Assembly (NCBI GenBank): GCA_030640765.1
Contig: DAOWIT010000038.1
Coordinates: 1 to 11,256 of the forward strand
Reading direction: 5' to 3'
Origin: Candidatus Latescibacterota bacterium
Lineage (GTDB): Bacteria; Latescibacterota; MVCY01
DNA: 11,256 nt
Shown here: piece after piece, positions 1-5,412 of the stretch
Position numbering within the stretch: position 1 is the stretch's first letter
How the letters are laid out: each line of letters begins with the position of its first letter
Made by a program: the position numbers and the translations under genes
The notes under the pieces: model-generated
What the model saw: only the letters and a program-made list of their open reading frames with translations
The model's database searches: none
What the model was told of the DNA's origin: nothing

Positions 1-59
1 TCCCTGCCTCTCCGCCATTGCCAAGAAGTGCTACTCCGTCTTTCCCCCAGACAGCTCAA

Positions 60-332
60 ATGCGGCTTGACCTTTTTCTGAAAAAATGTCGGTTGATAAA
101 ACATCGCTCAGAGGCAAAACAGGCCTGTGAGAACGGCATCGTCCGGGTCGATGGACAACCTGCCAAGTCTGGCAAGGCAGTGAAAATAGGACAAAGAATC
201 GCTGTCGATTTCACCGATCGCTACTTAGAAATAGAGATCCTCGGCCTCCCCCAGGGAGATGTTCCCAAGACCCGGGCTCGTCAGTTCTACCGAGTAGTAA
301 AAGACCAGGAAAAAGAGCTTGTTGATTTTTAG
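60..332 (+). CDS. rqcP: S4-domain RNA-binding protein, RqcP/Hsp15 type
   Basis: The product is a 90-residue basic protein. It opens with MRLDLFLKKCRLIKHRSEAK, the start of an S4 RNA-binding fold, and continues with the GxVxVDGQPAKSGKxVKxGQ part of the same fold around residues 26-46. The MRLDxFLKxxRLIKxR opening and the length resemble Bacillus RqcP (YabO) more than the longer Hsp15. RqcP works with RqcH on obstructed 50S subunits, so a role in ribosome rescue or 50S recycling is inferred, not shown. A TTG at 18 would add 14 residues that lack S4 similarity, so the ATG at 60 is preferred. Neither start has a clear ribosome binding site. No obvious intrinsic terminator follows. Confidence is high for the S4 family and moderate for RqcP as opposed to Hsp15. 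Confidence 0.8.
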   Translation: MRLDLFLKKCRLIKHRSEAKQACENGIVRVDGQPAKSGKAVKIGQRIAVDFTDRYLEIEILGLPQGDVPKTRARQFYRVVKDQEKELVDF

Positions 333-412
333 AGAACTCCCGAGTTTGCTATCCATACCTGAAAAACACCTTCTATGCCCTATTTCTCAGAACAGAACCG
401 GGAGACTGTTGA

Positions 413-425
413 TTAGCATCTGTCC
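413..425 (+). repeat. Dispersed intergenic motif TTAGYRTCTGTCC, copy 1
   Basis: The sequence here is TTAGCATCTGTCC. Closely related 13-mers occur at 8265-8277 (TTAGTATCTGTCC) and, on the other strand, at 4021-4033 (TTAGTGTCTGTCC). All three are intergenic. At 8265 the motif forms the left end of a repeat with inverted ends, so this copy may be the remnant end of the same family. A preceding CTGTT is shared with the 8265 copy. Confidence 0.45.
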
Positions 426-604
426 GAATTTGTCACTTTTGGCGATTCAGAAAAATGAGGTAATGACCCTTTTATCGTTGACATAGTCAAGAAGAATTCC
501 CTGTAAGCCCTTTATCGATGCCACTATAAGGGATTACATTTGTTTATGGAAATGTCATAATCAAGGGCGAGCTATAGTCATGTGGACCTGAATCTCACCA
601 TCCT

Positions 605-662
605 CGCTCGAAGGCCCGTCCTCGGCCGCCTGTGGACCCACCCGAGGACGGGTGGGCGAGCG
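605..662. repeat. GC-rich inverted repeat with two alternative folds
   Basis: CGCTCG (605-610) pairs with CGAGCG (657-662). CCCGTCCTCGG (615-625) pairs perfectly with CCGAGGACGGG (642-652). A 4x4 internal loop separates the two helices and the apical loop is 16 bases. A competing hairpin, CCCACCCG (637-644) with CGGGTGGG (649-656) around an AGGA loop, uses bases of the same right arm, so the two cannot coexist. No T-tract follows, which argues against a simple intrinsic terminator. It may be a leader element of the barrel gene, a cruciform or a REP-like repeat. Confidence 0.6.
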
Positions 663-786
663 TTTATGGGGGGCCAGAATGTGGAAAATCAGGGGCACGG
701 GACTGAAATCTCTCGCTGGGCCAGAATCTTAATCTTTTATCGAGGGCACTTCTGATAGTGCCGCTCACAGAAAGGAGGGTCTTACA

Positions 787-2376
787 ATGAAAAAACTGTT
801 GTGCATCTGGGTGTTCTGTCTGGTGGGTCTCTTCGGGGCTACCTCACTGGGCGCGGAAGAACAACAGGACCAAGCCGCTTCTATGTCGGGCACCATGGGG
901 ACGGTGACCATCGATGGCAAGCAGTGGCAAAGATTGAACTTTCGCCCAGAAATCCCCATCGGCAAATTCGGCATAGCCTTAGACATCGAGCTTTTTATCG
1001 ACTCCCAAGGCCGATTTAACAAGAAAGGATGGGATTTTAGCACGGGCGCTGCCTCTACCGAAAGCCTGCTGCGGAAGATATATTACCTCCGCTACGGACA
1101 CCCGGGCGATAACCTCTTCCTTAAGGTCGGTGCCTTGGACAACGTCTCCTTAGGCTATGGTCTGATAATGGAGGGCTATTGCAACACCTTAGAGTACCCT
1201 GGGGTCAAGAAACTGGGCCTGCAGTTCGGATTAGACGGTCTCACCCCCTTCCGAATCGGAGCCGAGGGGATAGTGGCCAGTTTTCAGGACTTCAGACATA
1301 AAGGCGGACTGATCGGACTGAGGGTGTTCGGCAGACCGGTTGTTTCTACTGAAGTCCCTCTGCTGAGCAAGTTAACGGTGGGAGCTACCTATGTCACCGA
1401 TATCAACCAGTACAGCGGCCTGGAAGATTCCGATGGAGATGGTTACCCAGACAAATGCGATGCCTTTCCCCGCGACCGCAAAAGGTGGCTTGACTCCGAT
1501 GGAGACGGTATAGAAGACCAATCTGACATCGACGACGACGGGGATAACATCTTAGATGCCGATTACGAGAATTATCCCCAGTACTGTCCGTTTGACAGCG
1601 TCACCGTGGACGATCTGAAAGGCGTCGTCCCCTTTCCCTTAGACTCAGTTGTAACCCGAAAAAGCCTCTTTGAGCACGGCCCTGCAGATGCCTTCAGCAT
1701 GGTGGGATTTGATGTAGGACTACCCATCCTGGAGAAGGCAGCGATGAGGCTGGATCTGTACGGCCAGTATGCCCGCATCTTAGATGACTCCGACGACGAT
1801 CAGGCCAAGGGCTATGGTATAGCAGCCCCCGGGCTGAGATTCACTCTCTCCCCTCTGGTGGCTAAGATCGAATATCGGCACTGTCGAGGGCATTTTATCC
1901 CTGGATATTTTAACCGCCTCTACGAACAGACGCGGGCAAGGGTCTCGGACGGCTCTGTCCAAACTGGCGATTCTACCTTGGACAGCACCGACACCAACGG
2001 CGTCTTCGGAGAGCTTAGAGCCGAGCTGGGGAAATTTGTCAGCCTTTCGGCCAACTATCAGTATCTCACCGGCAAAGGAGGCTCCTCGGAAAGACAACAG
2101 AGCTTCTCTGCCCAAAGCTATTTACTTTCTGGCATTCTGGACCTGGTTCCTCGGATCAGCCACGTCTCTGCCTATTATCAGAAAACCAGGATAAACACAA
2201 AGGAATACAGATTCTTCGAGCCCACTCCCGAGACCCTCTGTGGATATAAACTGGGTATGGAAGTTTCCTCAGGGATGTCCGTAGTATGGCATACTCAGTA
2301 CACTTACACCACAGATGTGAACGGAGAGGTCAAATCCCAGAAGCTTGTGAGCATTGAGACAACGATGACATTCTAA
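787..2376 (+). CDS. Outer-membrane beta-barrel protein with TSP3-like Ca-binding repeats
   Basis: This 529-residue protein belongs to no named family that I recognise. Residues 1-23 form a Sec signal peptide (MKK, hydrophobic core, likely cut after SLGA). The rest is rich in alternating hydrophobic and polar strands with aromatic residues, and the protein ends in Phe, the usual signal for outer-membrane assembly by BAM. Residues 214-257 carry Asp-rich units: DSDGDGYPDKCDAFPRD at 214-230 and DSDGDGIEDQSDIDDDGDN at 236-254. These match thrombospondin type 3 repeats, which bind calcium, and they sit between barrel-like stretches, so they probably form a surface or periplasmic loop. The start is the ATG behind AAAGGAGGG (771-779). 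The stop overlaps the start of the comF-like gene. Porin, receptor or structural barrel are all possible. Confidence 0.8.
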   Translation: MKKLLCIWVFCLVGLFGATSLGAEEQQDQAASMSGTMGTVTIDGKQWQRLNFRPEIPIGKFGIALDIELFIDSQGRFNKKGWDFSTGAASTESLLRKIYYLRYGHPGDNLFLKVGALDNVSLGYGLIMEGYCNTLEYPGVKKLGLQFGLDGLTPFRIGAEGIVASFQDFRHKGGLIGLRVFGRPVVSTEVPLLSKLTVGATYVTDINQYSGLEDSDGDGYPDKCDAFPRDRKRWLDSDGDGIEDQSDIDDDGDNILDADYENYPQYCPFDSVTVDDLKGVVPFPLDSVVTRKSLFEHGPADAFSMVGFDVGLPILEKAAMRLDLYGQYARILDDSDDDQAKGYGIAAPGLRFTLSPLVAKIEYRHCRGHFIPGYFNRLYEQTRARVSDGSVQTGDSTLDSTDTNGVFGELRAELGKFVSLSANYQYLTGKGGSSERQQSFSAQSYLLSGILDLVPRISHVSAYYQKTRINTKEYRFFEPTPETLCGYKLGMEVSSGMSVVWHTQYTYTTDVNGEVKSQKLVSIETTMTF

Positions 2377-3122
2377 TGATGTTCTGGGCTTATCTAATAG
2401 GTGCCCTCAAAGTCCTTGCCGGTGCACTTCTGGATTTCATCTATCCGCCCTATTGCTGCCTTTGTCGATCTCGGTTGCAAGAGGGCGAGAAGGTGGTGTG
2501 CGAGGATTGCTGGGGAGAAGTGAAGCCTCTTGGGGGTCCTTTTTGCCCTAACTGCGGGTATCCGGTCGAGCCTGACGCTGATGGATGTCCGATGTGCCAG
2601 CAGAGAGGCTGGAGCTTCCACCGAGTGAAGATACTGACTGATTTCGAGCCAGCAGTGCAGCAGCTGATTCATCTTCTAAAATACAGAGGGAAAAGAAGCG
2701 TAGGGAGAAGACTGGGGGTGATGCTTGCCCAGGCCCTGCTAAGCCACCCCCGGTGGCAAAAGGCCGATCTGATTATTCCGATTCCCCTCCACAAGAGCCG
2801 CCTGAGAGAACGAGGATACAACCAGAGTTTTCTGATTGGCAAGGCCCTGGGTGAGAAACTCCAAAAGCCGCTGAGACCAGAATTGCTGGTGCGAAAGCGG
2901 AGCACCCGTTCACAGACCAAACTGAATGTGGCCGAAAGGATAGAGAATGTCTCCGGAGCTTTTCGGGTAAATCACCCTGAACAGCTTGATGGTAAGCGGA
3001 TAATCTTAGTGGACGATATCATCACTACCGGGGCAACAGCAGATGCCTGCAGCCGCAGCCTGCTGAACGCCGGGGCTAAAGAGGTGCTGCTGGCCACTGT
3101 AGCCGCTCCAATCTATCCATAG
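2376..3122 (+). CDS. comF: ComF family phosphoribosyltransferase-like protein
   Basis: The product has 248 residues, the usual size for ComF. The N-terminal third holds a zinc-ribbon-like set of cysteines: C27/C28/C30, C42/C45, C57/C60 and C71/C74. The C-terminal part is a type I phosphoribosyltransferase domain with the PRPP loop IILVDDIITTGAT at 209-221. Two further ComF signatures are IPIPLHKSRLRERGYNQS at 134-151 and RSQTKLNVAERIENVSGAF at 178-196. ComF acts in DNA uptake for natural transformation and may have a cytosolic role with helicases in Gram-positive species. In Gram-negative bacteria its exact role is less clear. The sequence TAATGATG places the start on the last base of the barrel gene's stop, which suggests translational coupling. 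A second ATG three bases later is also possible. No other competence gene is in view. Confidence 0.9.
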   Translation: MMFWAYLIGALKVLAGALLDFIYPPYCCLCRSRLQEGEKVVCEDCWGEVKPLGGPFCPNCGYPVEPDADGCPMCQQRGWSFHRVKILTDFEPAVQQLIHLLKYRGKRSVGRRLGVMLAQALLSHPRWQKADLIIPIPLHKSRLRERGYNQSFLIGKALGEKLQKPLRPELLVRKRSTRSQTKLNVAERIENVSGAFRVNHPEQLDGKRIILVDDIITTGATADACSRSLLNAGAKEVLLATVAAPIYP

Positions 3123-3210
3123 CAGAAAATGATAGTTGTGTTCTCTAAAGGCTGAGTTAATTGTCCCAGATCTCTTGCGCCTTACGTAATTTCCTGATAA
3201 TGAAGGTCTT

Positions 3211-3266
3211 CGGAGTTACCCGTTTACGGGTTTATAATAAACCGCTAAAGCGGTAACTCCGCTTTA
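3211..3266. repeat. 51-bp palindrome made of two matched hairpins
   Basis: Bases 3211-3235 and the reverse complement of 3237-3261 are identical at 21 of 25 positions. The four differences are two flipped base pairs inside local hairpins: ACCCG-TTTA-CGGGT (3218-3231) on the left, and ACCGC-TAAA-GCGGT (3241-3254) on the right. Both hairpins therefore remain perfectly paired. The outer arms CGGAGTTACC and GGTAACTCCG are exact. A further 8-bp pairing, TAAAGCGG (3246-3253) with CCGCTTTA (3259-3266), overlaps the right arm. It sits between comF and the endonuclease V gene and has no T-tract, so a mobile-type repeat or cruciform is likelier than a terminator. Confidence 0.75.
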
Positions 3267-3330
3267 AATTAATCGCAGAAAAATGTGGTTAAAATTAATG
3301 TGAGATCTTGAAGAGCAAGATAAGCGGAGG

Positions 3331-4005
3331 ATGAAAATCAGACAGCTACATCCCTGGCAGGTAACACCCTCTGAGGCTGTGCAAATCCAGCGGCAGTTGC
3401 AAGACCAGGTCTCACTTTCCAATAATATCGGGGATGTCCACACGGTGGCGGGAGTGGATATGGGGATAAAGGGCGAGATCGCCCGGGCGGCAGTGATAGT
3501 GCTCAGTTACCCAGCTTTAGAGCCAATAGCTCAAAGCCTGGTGGAACGCCCCATCGGGTTCAAATATATCCCGGGACTGCTCTCCTTCCGGGAAGCTCCC
3601 CCGGTACTTGCGGCATTGGAGAGACTTTCTGTAGAACCGGAGCTGATTATTGTCGACGGCCAAGGTATTGCCCACCCTCGGCGTATGGGCATCGCCTCTC
3701 ACTTAGGGCTGTTTTTGGACAAGCCCACTATCGGCTGTGCCAAATCCCGCCTCTGCGGCAGACACGAAGAGCCTGGAGAGAAAAGAGGCTCTTTTTCTTA
3801 TCTCTATGATCACGGGGAGATTATCGGTGCTGCCCTGCGCACTAAGGATAGAACTAAGACGGTCTATGTATCGCCTGGACACAAGATCAATCTGGAGACA
3901 AGCATCCAGTTTGTGCTCAGTTGCTGCCGGGGCTACCGTCTGCCTCAGCCTACTCGTCTCGCCCACCAAGCTGCCAGCGGCACCACCCTGAAAGCGCAAT
4001 CCTGA
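3331..4005 (+). CDS. nfi: Endonuclease V (deoxyinosine 3' endonuclease)
   Basis: The 224-residue product has the usual length of bacterial endonuclease V. This enzyme nicks DNA, or RNA in some lineages, one nucleotide 3' of deaminated bases, chiefly inosine, and starts alternative excision repair. Visible signatures are VAGVDMGIKG with metal-binding D43, YIPGLLSFREAPP with wedge Y80 and catalytic E88, VDGQGIAHPRRMG with D109, and CAKSRL with K138. H184 in the C-terminal part may be the usual metal-ligand histidine. All expected acidic residues are present, so it should be active. The start is odd: GGAGG (3326-3330) touches the ATG with no spacer. No other ATG, GTG or TTG lies between the in-frame TGA at 3301 and this ATG. 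It stands alone between two repeats; cotranscription with the HAD gene is possible. Confidence 0.93.
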   Translation: MKIRQLHPWQVTPSEAVQIQRQLQDQVSLSNNIGDVHTVAGVDMGIKGEIARAAVIVLSYPALEPIAQSLVERPIGFKYIPGLLSFREAPPVLAALERLSVEPELIIVDGQGIAHPRRMGIASHLGLFLDKPTIGCAKSRLCGRHEEPGEKRGSFSYLYDHGEIIGAALRTKDRTKTVYVSPGHKINLETSIQFVLSCCRGYRLPQPTRLAHQAASGTTLKAQS

Positions 4006-4020
4006 TACATTCGAGTTCTC

Positions 4021-4033
4021 GGACAGACACTAA
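4021..4033 (-). repeat. Dispersed intergenic motif TTAGYRTCTGTCC, copy 2
   Basis: Read on the minus strand this is TTAGTGTCTGTCC, one base different from the copy at 8265-8277 and two from that at 413-425. It begins 16 bases past the endonuclease V stop codon. It may be an end of a small mobile-type repeat of which the other end is not recognisable here. Confidence 0.4.
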
Positions 4034-4059
4034 TTTAATAGCAGGAATTTCCATTTATT

Positions 4060-4131
4060 GGACGCAGATAAACGCAGATTGTCAGGATTGTAAATATTAT
4101 TTTCTGCGGTTATCTGCGAAAATCTGCGTCC
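4060..4131. repeat. Inverted repeat of phased CGCAGAT units
   Basis: GGACGCAGAT (4060-4069) pairs exactly with ATCTGCGTCC (4122-4131). CGCAGAT (4073-4079) pairs exactly with ATCTGCG (4112-4118), with a 3x3 A-A internal loop between the helices. The right arm has a third related unit, TCTGCGG, at 4103-4109, so units recur every 9-10 bases, close to one helical turn. Similar CGCAGAT-rich intergenic palindromes are, as far as I recall, found in unrelated bacterial genomes. No T-tract follows. It ends 24 bases before the preferred HAD start. Confidence 0.7.
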
Positions 4132-4155
4132 TGACTAATTTTAATGAAAGGAACT

Positions 4156-4893
4156 ATGCAGAAGATTAACGGGGCTATCTTCGATCTGGGGGATACCTTA
4201 ATGTATCTGGACGGCGATCTGGAGGAGATTATCCGCCGAGAGGCAGCGGAGCTGGGGTCATTTTTGAACAAGAGCGGACTTAACATAGACAGGGCGGCCT
4301 TCAGCAGGATCTTCCTCCGGCAGCGAACTCTCTTCTCTCAGAAAGCGGAGAAAGAACGGGTAGAATATCCGGCGATTGAGACATTAAAGAAAGCGCTGGC
4401 CCAGTTTGGCTATGAAAATGTGGATCAAGAACTTATCACAGAGGCGGTGGCCGTATTCTTCTCCTGTGAGGAGAGACTCTGGCGAGCATATCCAGATGCC
4501 TGTGCTACCTTACAGCAGTTGTCCGAAGCGGGCTACCTGTTGGGATTGGTTTCCAACGCCAGCGATGATGGATTAATTCAGCGACTGGTGGAGGGACTGG
4601 ACTTCCGCCGCTGGCTTCGGCCGGTTCTCTCTTCTGCTGGGGTGGGCATCCGCAAACCTGACCCTAAAATTCTTCAGATGGTGTTGAGCCAATGGGGACT
4701 TCCTCCGCAACAGGCGGTTATGGTGGGTGATCGCCTGGAATTCGACATCCTGGGAGCCAGACTGGCCGGGATGCGTAGCGTTCTGGTCAGCAAAGGTGAA
4801 GACCCCGACGAGGTAGAGCAAAGGGGCGGGATTGCTCCCGACGCCACAATAGAACAGCTCTCTGAGCTGCCGGAAGTGTTTGCCACTCTCTGA
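4156..4893 (+). CDS. HAD-superfamily hydrolase (phosphatase-like)
   Basis: The 245-residue product has all four HAD motifs: motif I IFDLGDTL with nucleophile D10, motif II LVSNAS with S133, motif III RKPDP with K167, and motif IV VGDRLEFD with D192 and D197. The helical insert after motif I (about residues 20-110) is a C1-type cap, as in subfamily I phosphatases. The second catalytic Asp of the usual DxD is replaced by Gly (G12), a variation known in some HAD groups that may slow phosphate release or alter the reaction. The substrate cannot be read from sequence. An in-frame ATG at 4144 lacks a ribosome binding site, whereas AAAGGA lies just before the ATG at 4156, so the latter is preferred. 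Promiscuous metabolite phosphatase is the default guess. Confidence 0.85.
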   Translation: MQKINGAIFDLGDTLMYLDGDLEEIIRREAAELGSFLNKSGLNIDRAAFSRIFLRQRTLFSQKAEKERVEYPAIETLKKALAQFGYENVDQELITEAVAVFFSCEERLWRAYPDACATLQQLSEAGYLLGLVSNASDDGLIQRLVEGLDFRRWLRPVLSSAGVGIRKPDPKILQMVLSQWGLPPQQAVMVGDRLEFDILGARLAGMRSVLVSKGEDPDEVEQRGGIAPDATIEQLSELPEVFATL

Positions 4894-5002
4894 GCTAATT
4901 GTGTCCTTATATCCTCACAATACAATTGATTTCTTACATTGCAGAAGCTTGTTGTGAACTCTGTGGTCAATTGCGGATTTCAGAATCTAAAGAAATAACG
5001 AG

Positions 5003-5031
5003 TTGACAAATAGAAGTTAACCTATTACCTA
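5003..5031 (+). promoter_or_regulatory. Promoter-like site P1 upstream of the structured RNA region
   Basis: TTGACA at 5003-5008 is a consensus -35 hexamer. The -10 is poor: TTACCT at 5025-5030 or TACCTA at 5026-5031 with 16-17 base spacers. The 11-mer TTGACAAATAG (5003-5013) is repeated exactly at 5249-5259 in the better promoter before the tRNA, which is the main reason to take it seriously. Transcription from here would start near 5037, at the beginning of the structured stretch. Confidence 0.35.
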
Positions 5032-5036
5032 AAAAT

Positions 5037-5245
5037 GGCAATCGCCTTTTTTCGGACAAAAAACTGATGCAGAATGTGCATCAAGGGGGCCGATAAAAAC
5101 TCTTTTTAAGTGAGTTTCACCTGTATGGAGATTGAAGCCGCCGGGATAAGATGCCGGAAATCTTGGCGGCATTTTATATCCCTGCTGGTTGGGAAATAAG
5201 ATCGGTTTCTCCAGCGCCCCAGCGGAAACAACAACCAGCAATTTT
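5037..5245 (+). ncRNA. Candidate structured RNA or leader, unknown class
   Basis: No credible gene is present, but inverted repeats follow one another through the whole stretch. Seen directly: TGATGCA/TGCATCA (5065-5071/5077-5083); AAACTC/GAGTTT (5097-5102/5112-5117) and TTCA/TGAA (5116-5119/5133-5136), which share bases and so are alternatives; GCCGCC/GGCGGC (5137-5142/5165-5170) enclosing AAGAT/ATCTT (5148-5152/5160-5164); and TGCTGGTTG/CAACCAGCA (5183-5191/5232-5240) enclosing GTTTC/GAAAC (5205-5209/5225-5229), whose loop holds CCAGCG twice. The stretch fits between two promoter-like sites. It lacks the T-box sequence, SRP RNA core, RNase P and tmRNA signatures. It could be an sRNA, an attenuating leader of the tRNA-thrS operon, or a minus-strand RNA. 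The strand is inferred only from P1. Confidence 0.45.
5058..5083 (-). terminator. Possible minus-strand intrinsic terminator
   Basis: Read on the minus strand, TGATGCA-CATTC-TGCATCA is a perfect 7-bp hairpin followed by G and six Ts. It would end transcripts entering from the tRNA side, or a minus-strand RNA from 5240 to 5058. On the plus strand the A-run precedes the hairpin, so it does not act there. The stem is short and only partly GC. Confidence 0.35.
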
Positions 5246-5248
5246 CTC

Positions 5249-5281
5249 TTGACAAATAGGGTGGACTGTGGTAAATTTACC
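5249..5281 (+). promoter_or_regulatory. Promoter P2 for tRNA-Val-thrS with overlapping palindrome
   Basis: TTGACA (5249-5254) is a perfect -35. TAAATT (5272-5277) is a 4-of-6 -10 with an ideal 17-base spacer, which puts the start near 5284, some 26 bases before the mature tRNA. The -10 lies inside GGTAAATTTACC (5270-5281), a perfect 12-base palindrome that may be an operator, though AT-rich -10 regions can be palindromic by chance. Confidence 0.6.
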
Positions 5282-5309
5282 GTTGCAGGTTTTTCAAGCA
5301 GTAGTCATT

Positions 5310-5386
5310 GGGCGGTTAGCTCAGTTGGTTAGAGTACTTGCTTGACATGCAAGAGGTCACTGGTTCAAGTCCAGTACCGCCCACCA
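5310..5386 (+). tRNA. tRNA-Val (anticodon GAC), CCA encoded
   Basis: All cloverleaf parts are visible. The acceptor stem is GGGCGGT (5310-5316) with ACCGCCC (5376-5382), discriminator A5383 and encoded CCA (5384-5386). The D stem is GCTC/GAGT with a closing G-U pair. The anticodon stem CTTGC/GCAAG carries loop TTGACAT (5342-5348) with anticodon GAC at 5344-5346. The variable loop is AGGTC, and the T arm is ACTGG-TTCAAGT-CCAGT. It reads GUC and GUU codons. The thrS start is 26 bases downstream with no terminator between, so tRNA and mRNA probably come from one transcript. Confidence 0.97.
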
Positions 5387-5412
5387 TAGAAGAGATAATG
5401 AGGATATACTAA

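Larger units (their letters stand above)
333..786. other. Long intergenic region upstream of the barrel gene
   Basis: No credible coding frame is visible on either strand in these 454 bases. The region holds one copy of the dispersed motif TTAGYRTCTGTCC at 413-425, a strong GC-rich hairpin at 605-662, and a 10-mer direct repeat GGGCCAGAAT at 671-680 and 718-727. The heptamer TTTATCG appears near 471, 511 and 736. A TTGACA at 478-483 has no convincing -10 partner. The promoter of the barrel gene must lie here but cannot be placed. A good ribosome binding site, AAAGGAGGG, closes the region. Confidence 0.6.

Noticed and set aside
478-506. TTGACA at 478 as a promoter of the barrel gene
   Set aside because: The hexamer 17 bases on, CTGTAA, is poor, and over 280 bases remain to the start codon.
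605-662. Integron attC site
   Set aside because: There are no GTTRRRY-type core sites at the ends, no extrahelical bases in the expected places, and no integrase or cassette array.
468-742. TTTATCG repeated three times as operator sites
   Set aside because: The heptamers lie at unequal distances without symmetry, and such short AT-rich words recur by chance.
5031-5052. Plus-strand terminator after the HAD gene (GGC-AATC-GCC then six Ts)
   Set aside because: The GC stem is only three pairs with a bulge next to A-T pairing, too weak to claim.
5097-5175. Likeness to the start of the magnesium-sensing M-box (GTGAG then CCTGTATGGAGAT)
   Set aside because: The later conserved M-box segments (CGCCAATGGGTCAACAG type) are absent and no magnesium transporter follows, so the match is probably chance.
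5029-5241. A 70-codon open frame on the minus strand within the structured region
   Set aside because: It starts at TTG, has no ribosome binding site, its codons overlay the hairpins exactly, and the product matches no family I know. An RNA element explains the conserved look better.
5258-5271. AGGGTGGACTGTGG, partly like a T-box sequence
   Set aside because: The ACCGCG half is missing, no terminator/antiterminator pair follows, and the bases belong to the spacer of promoter P2.
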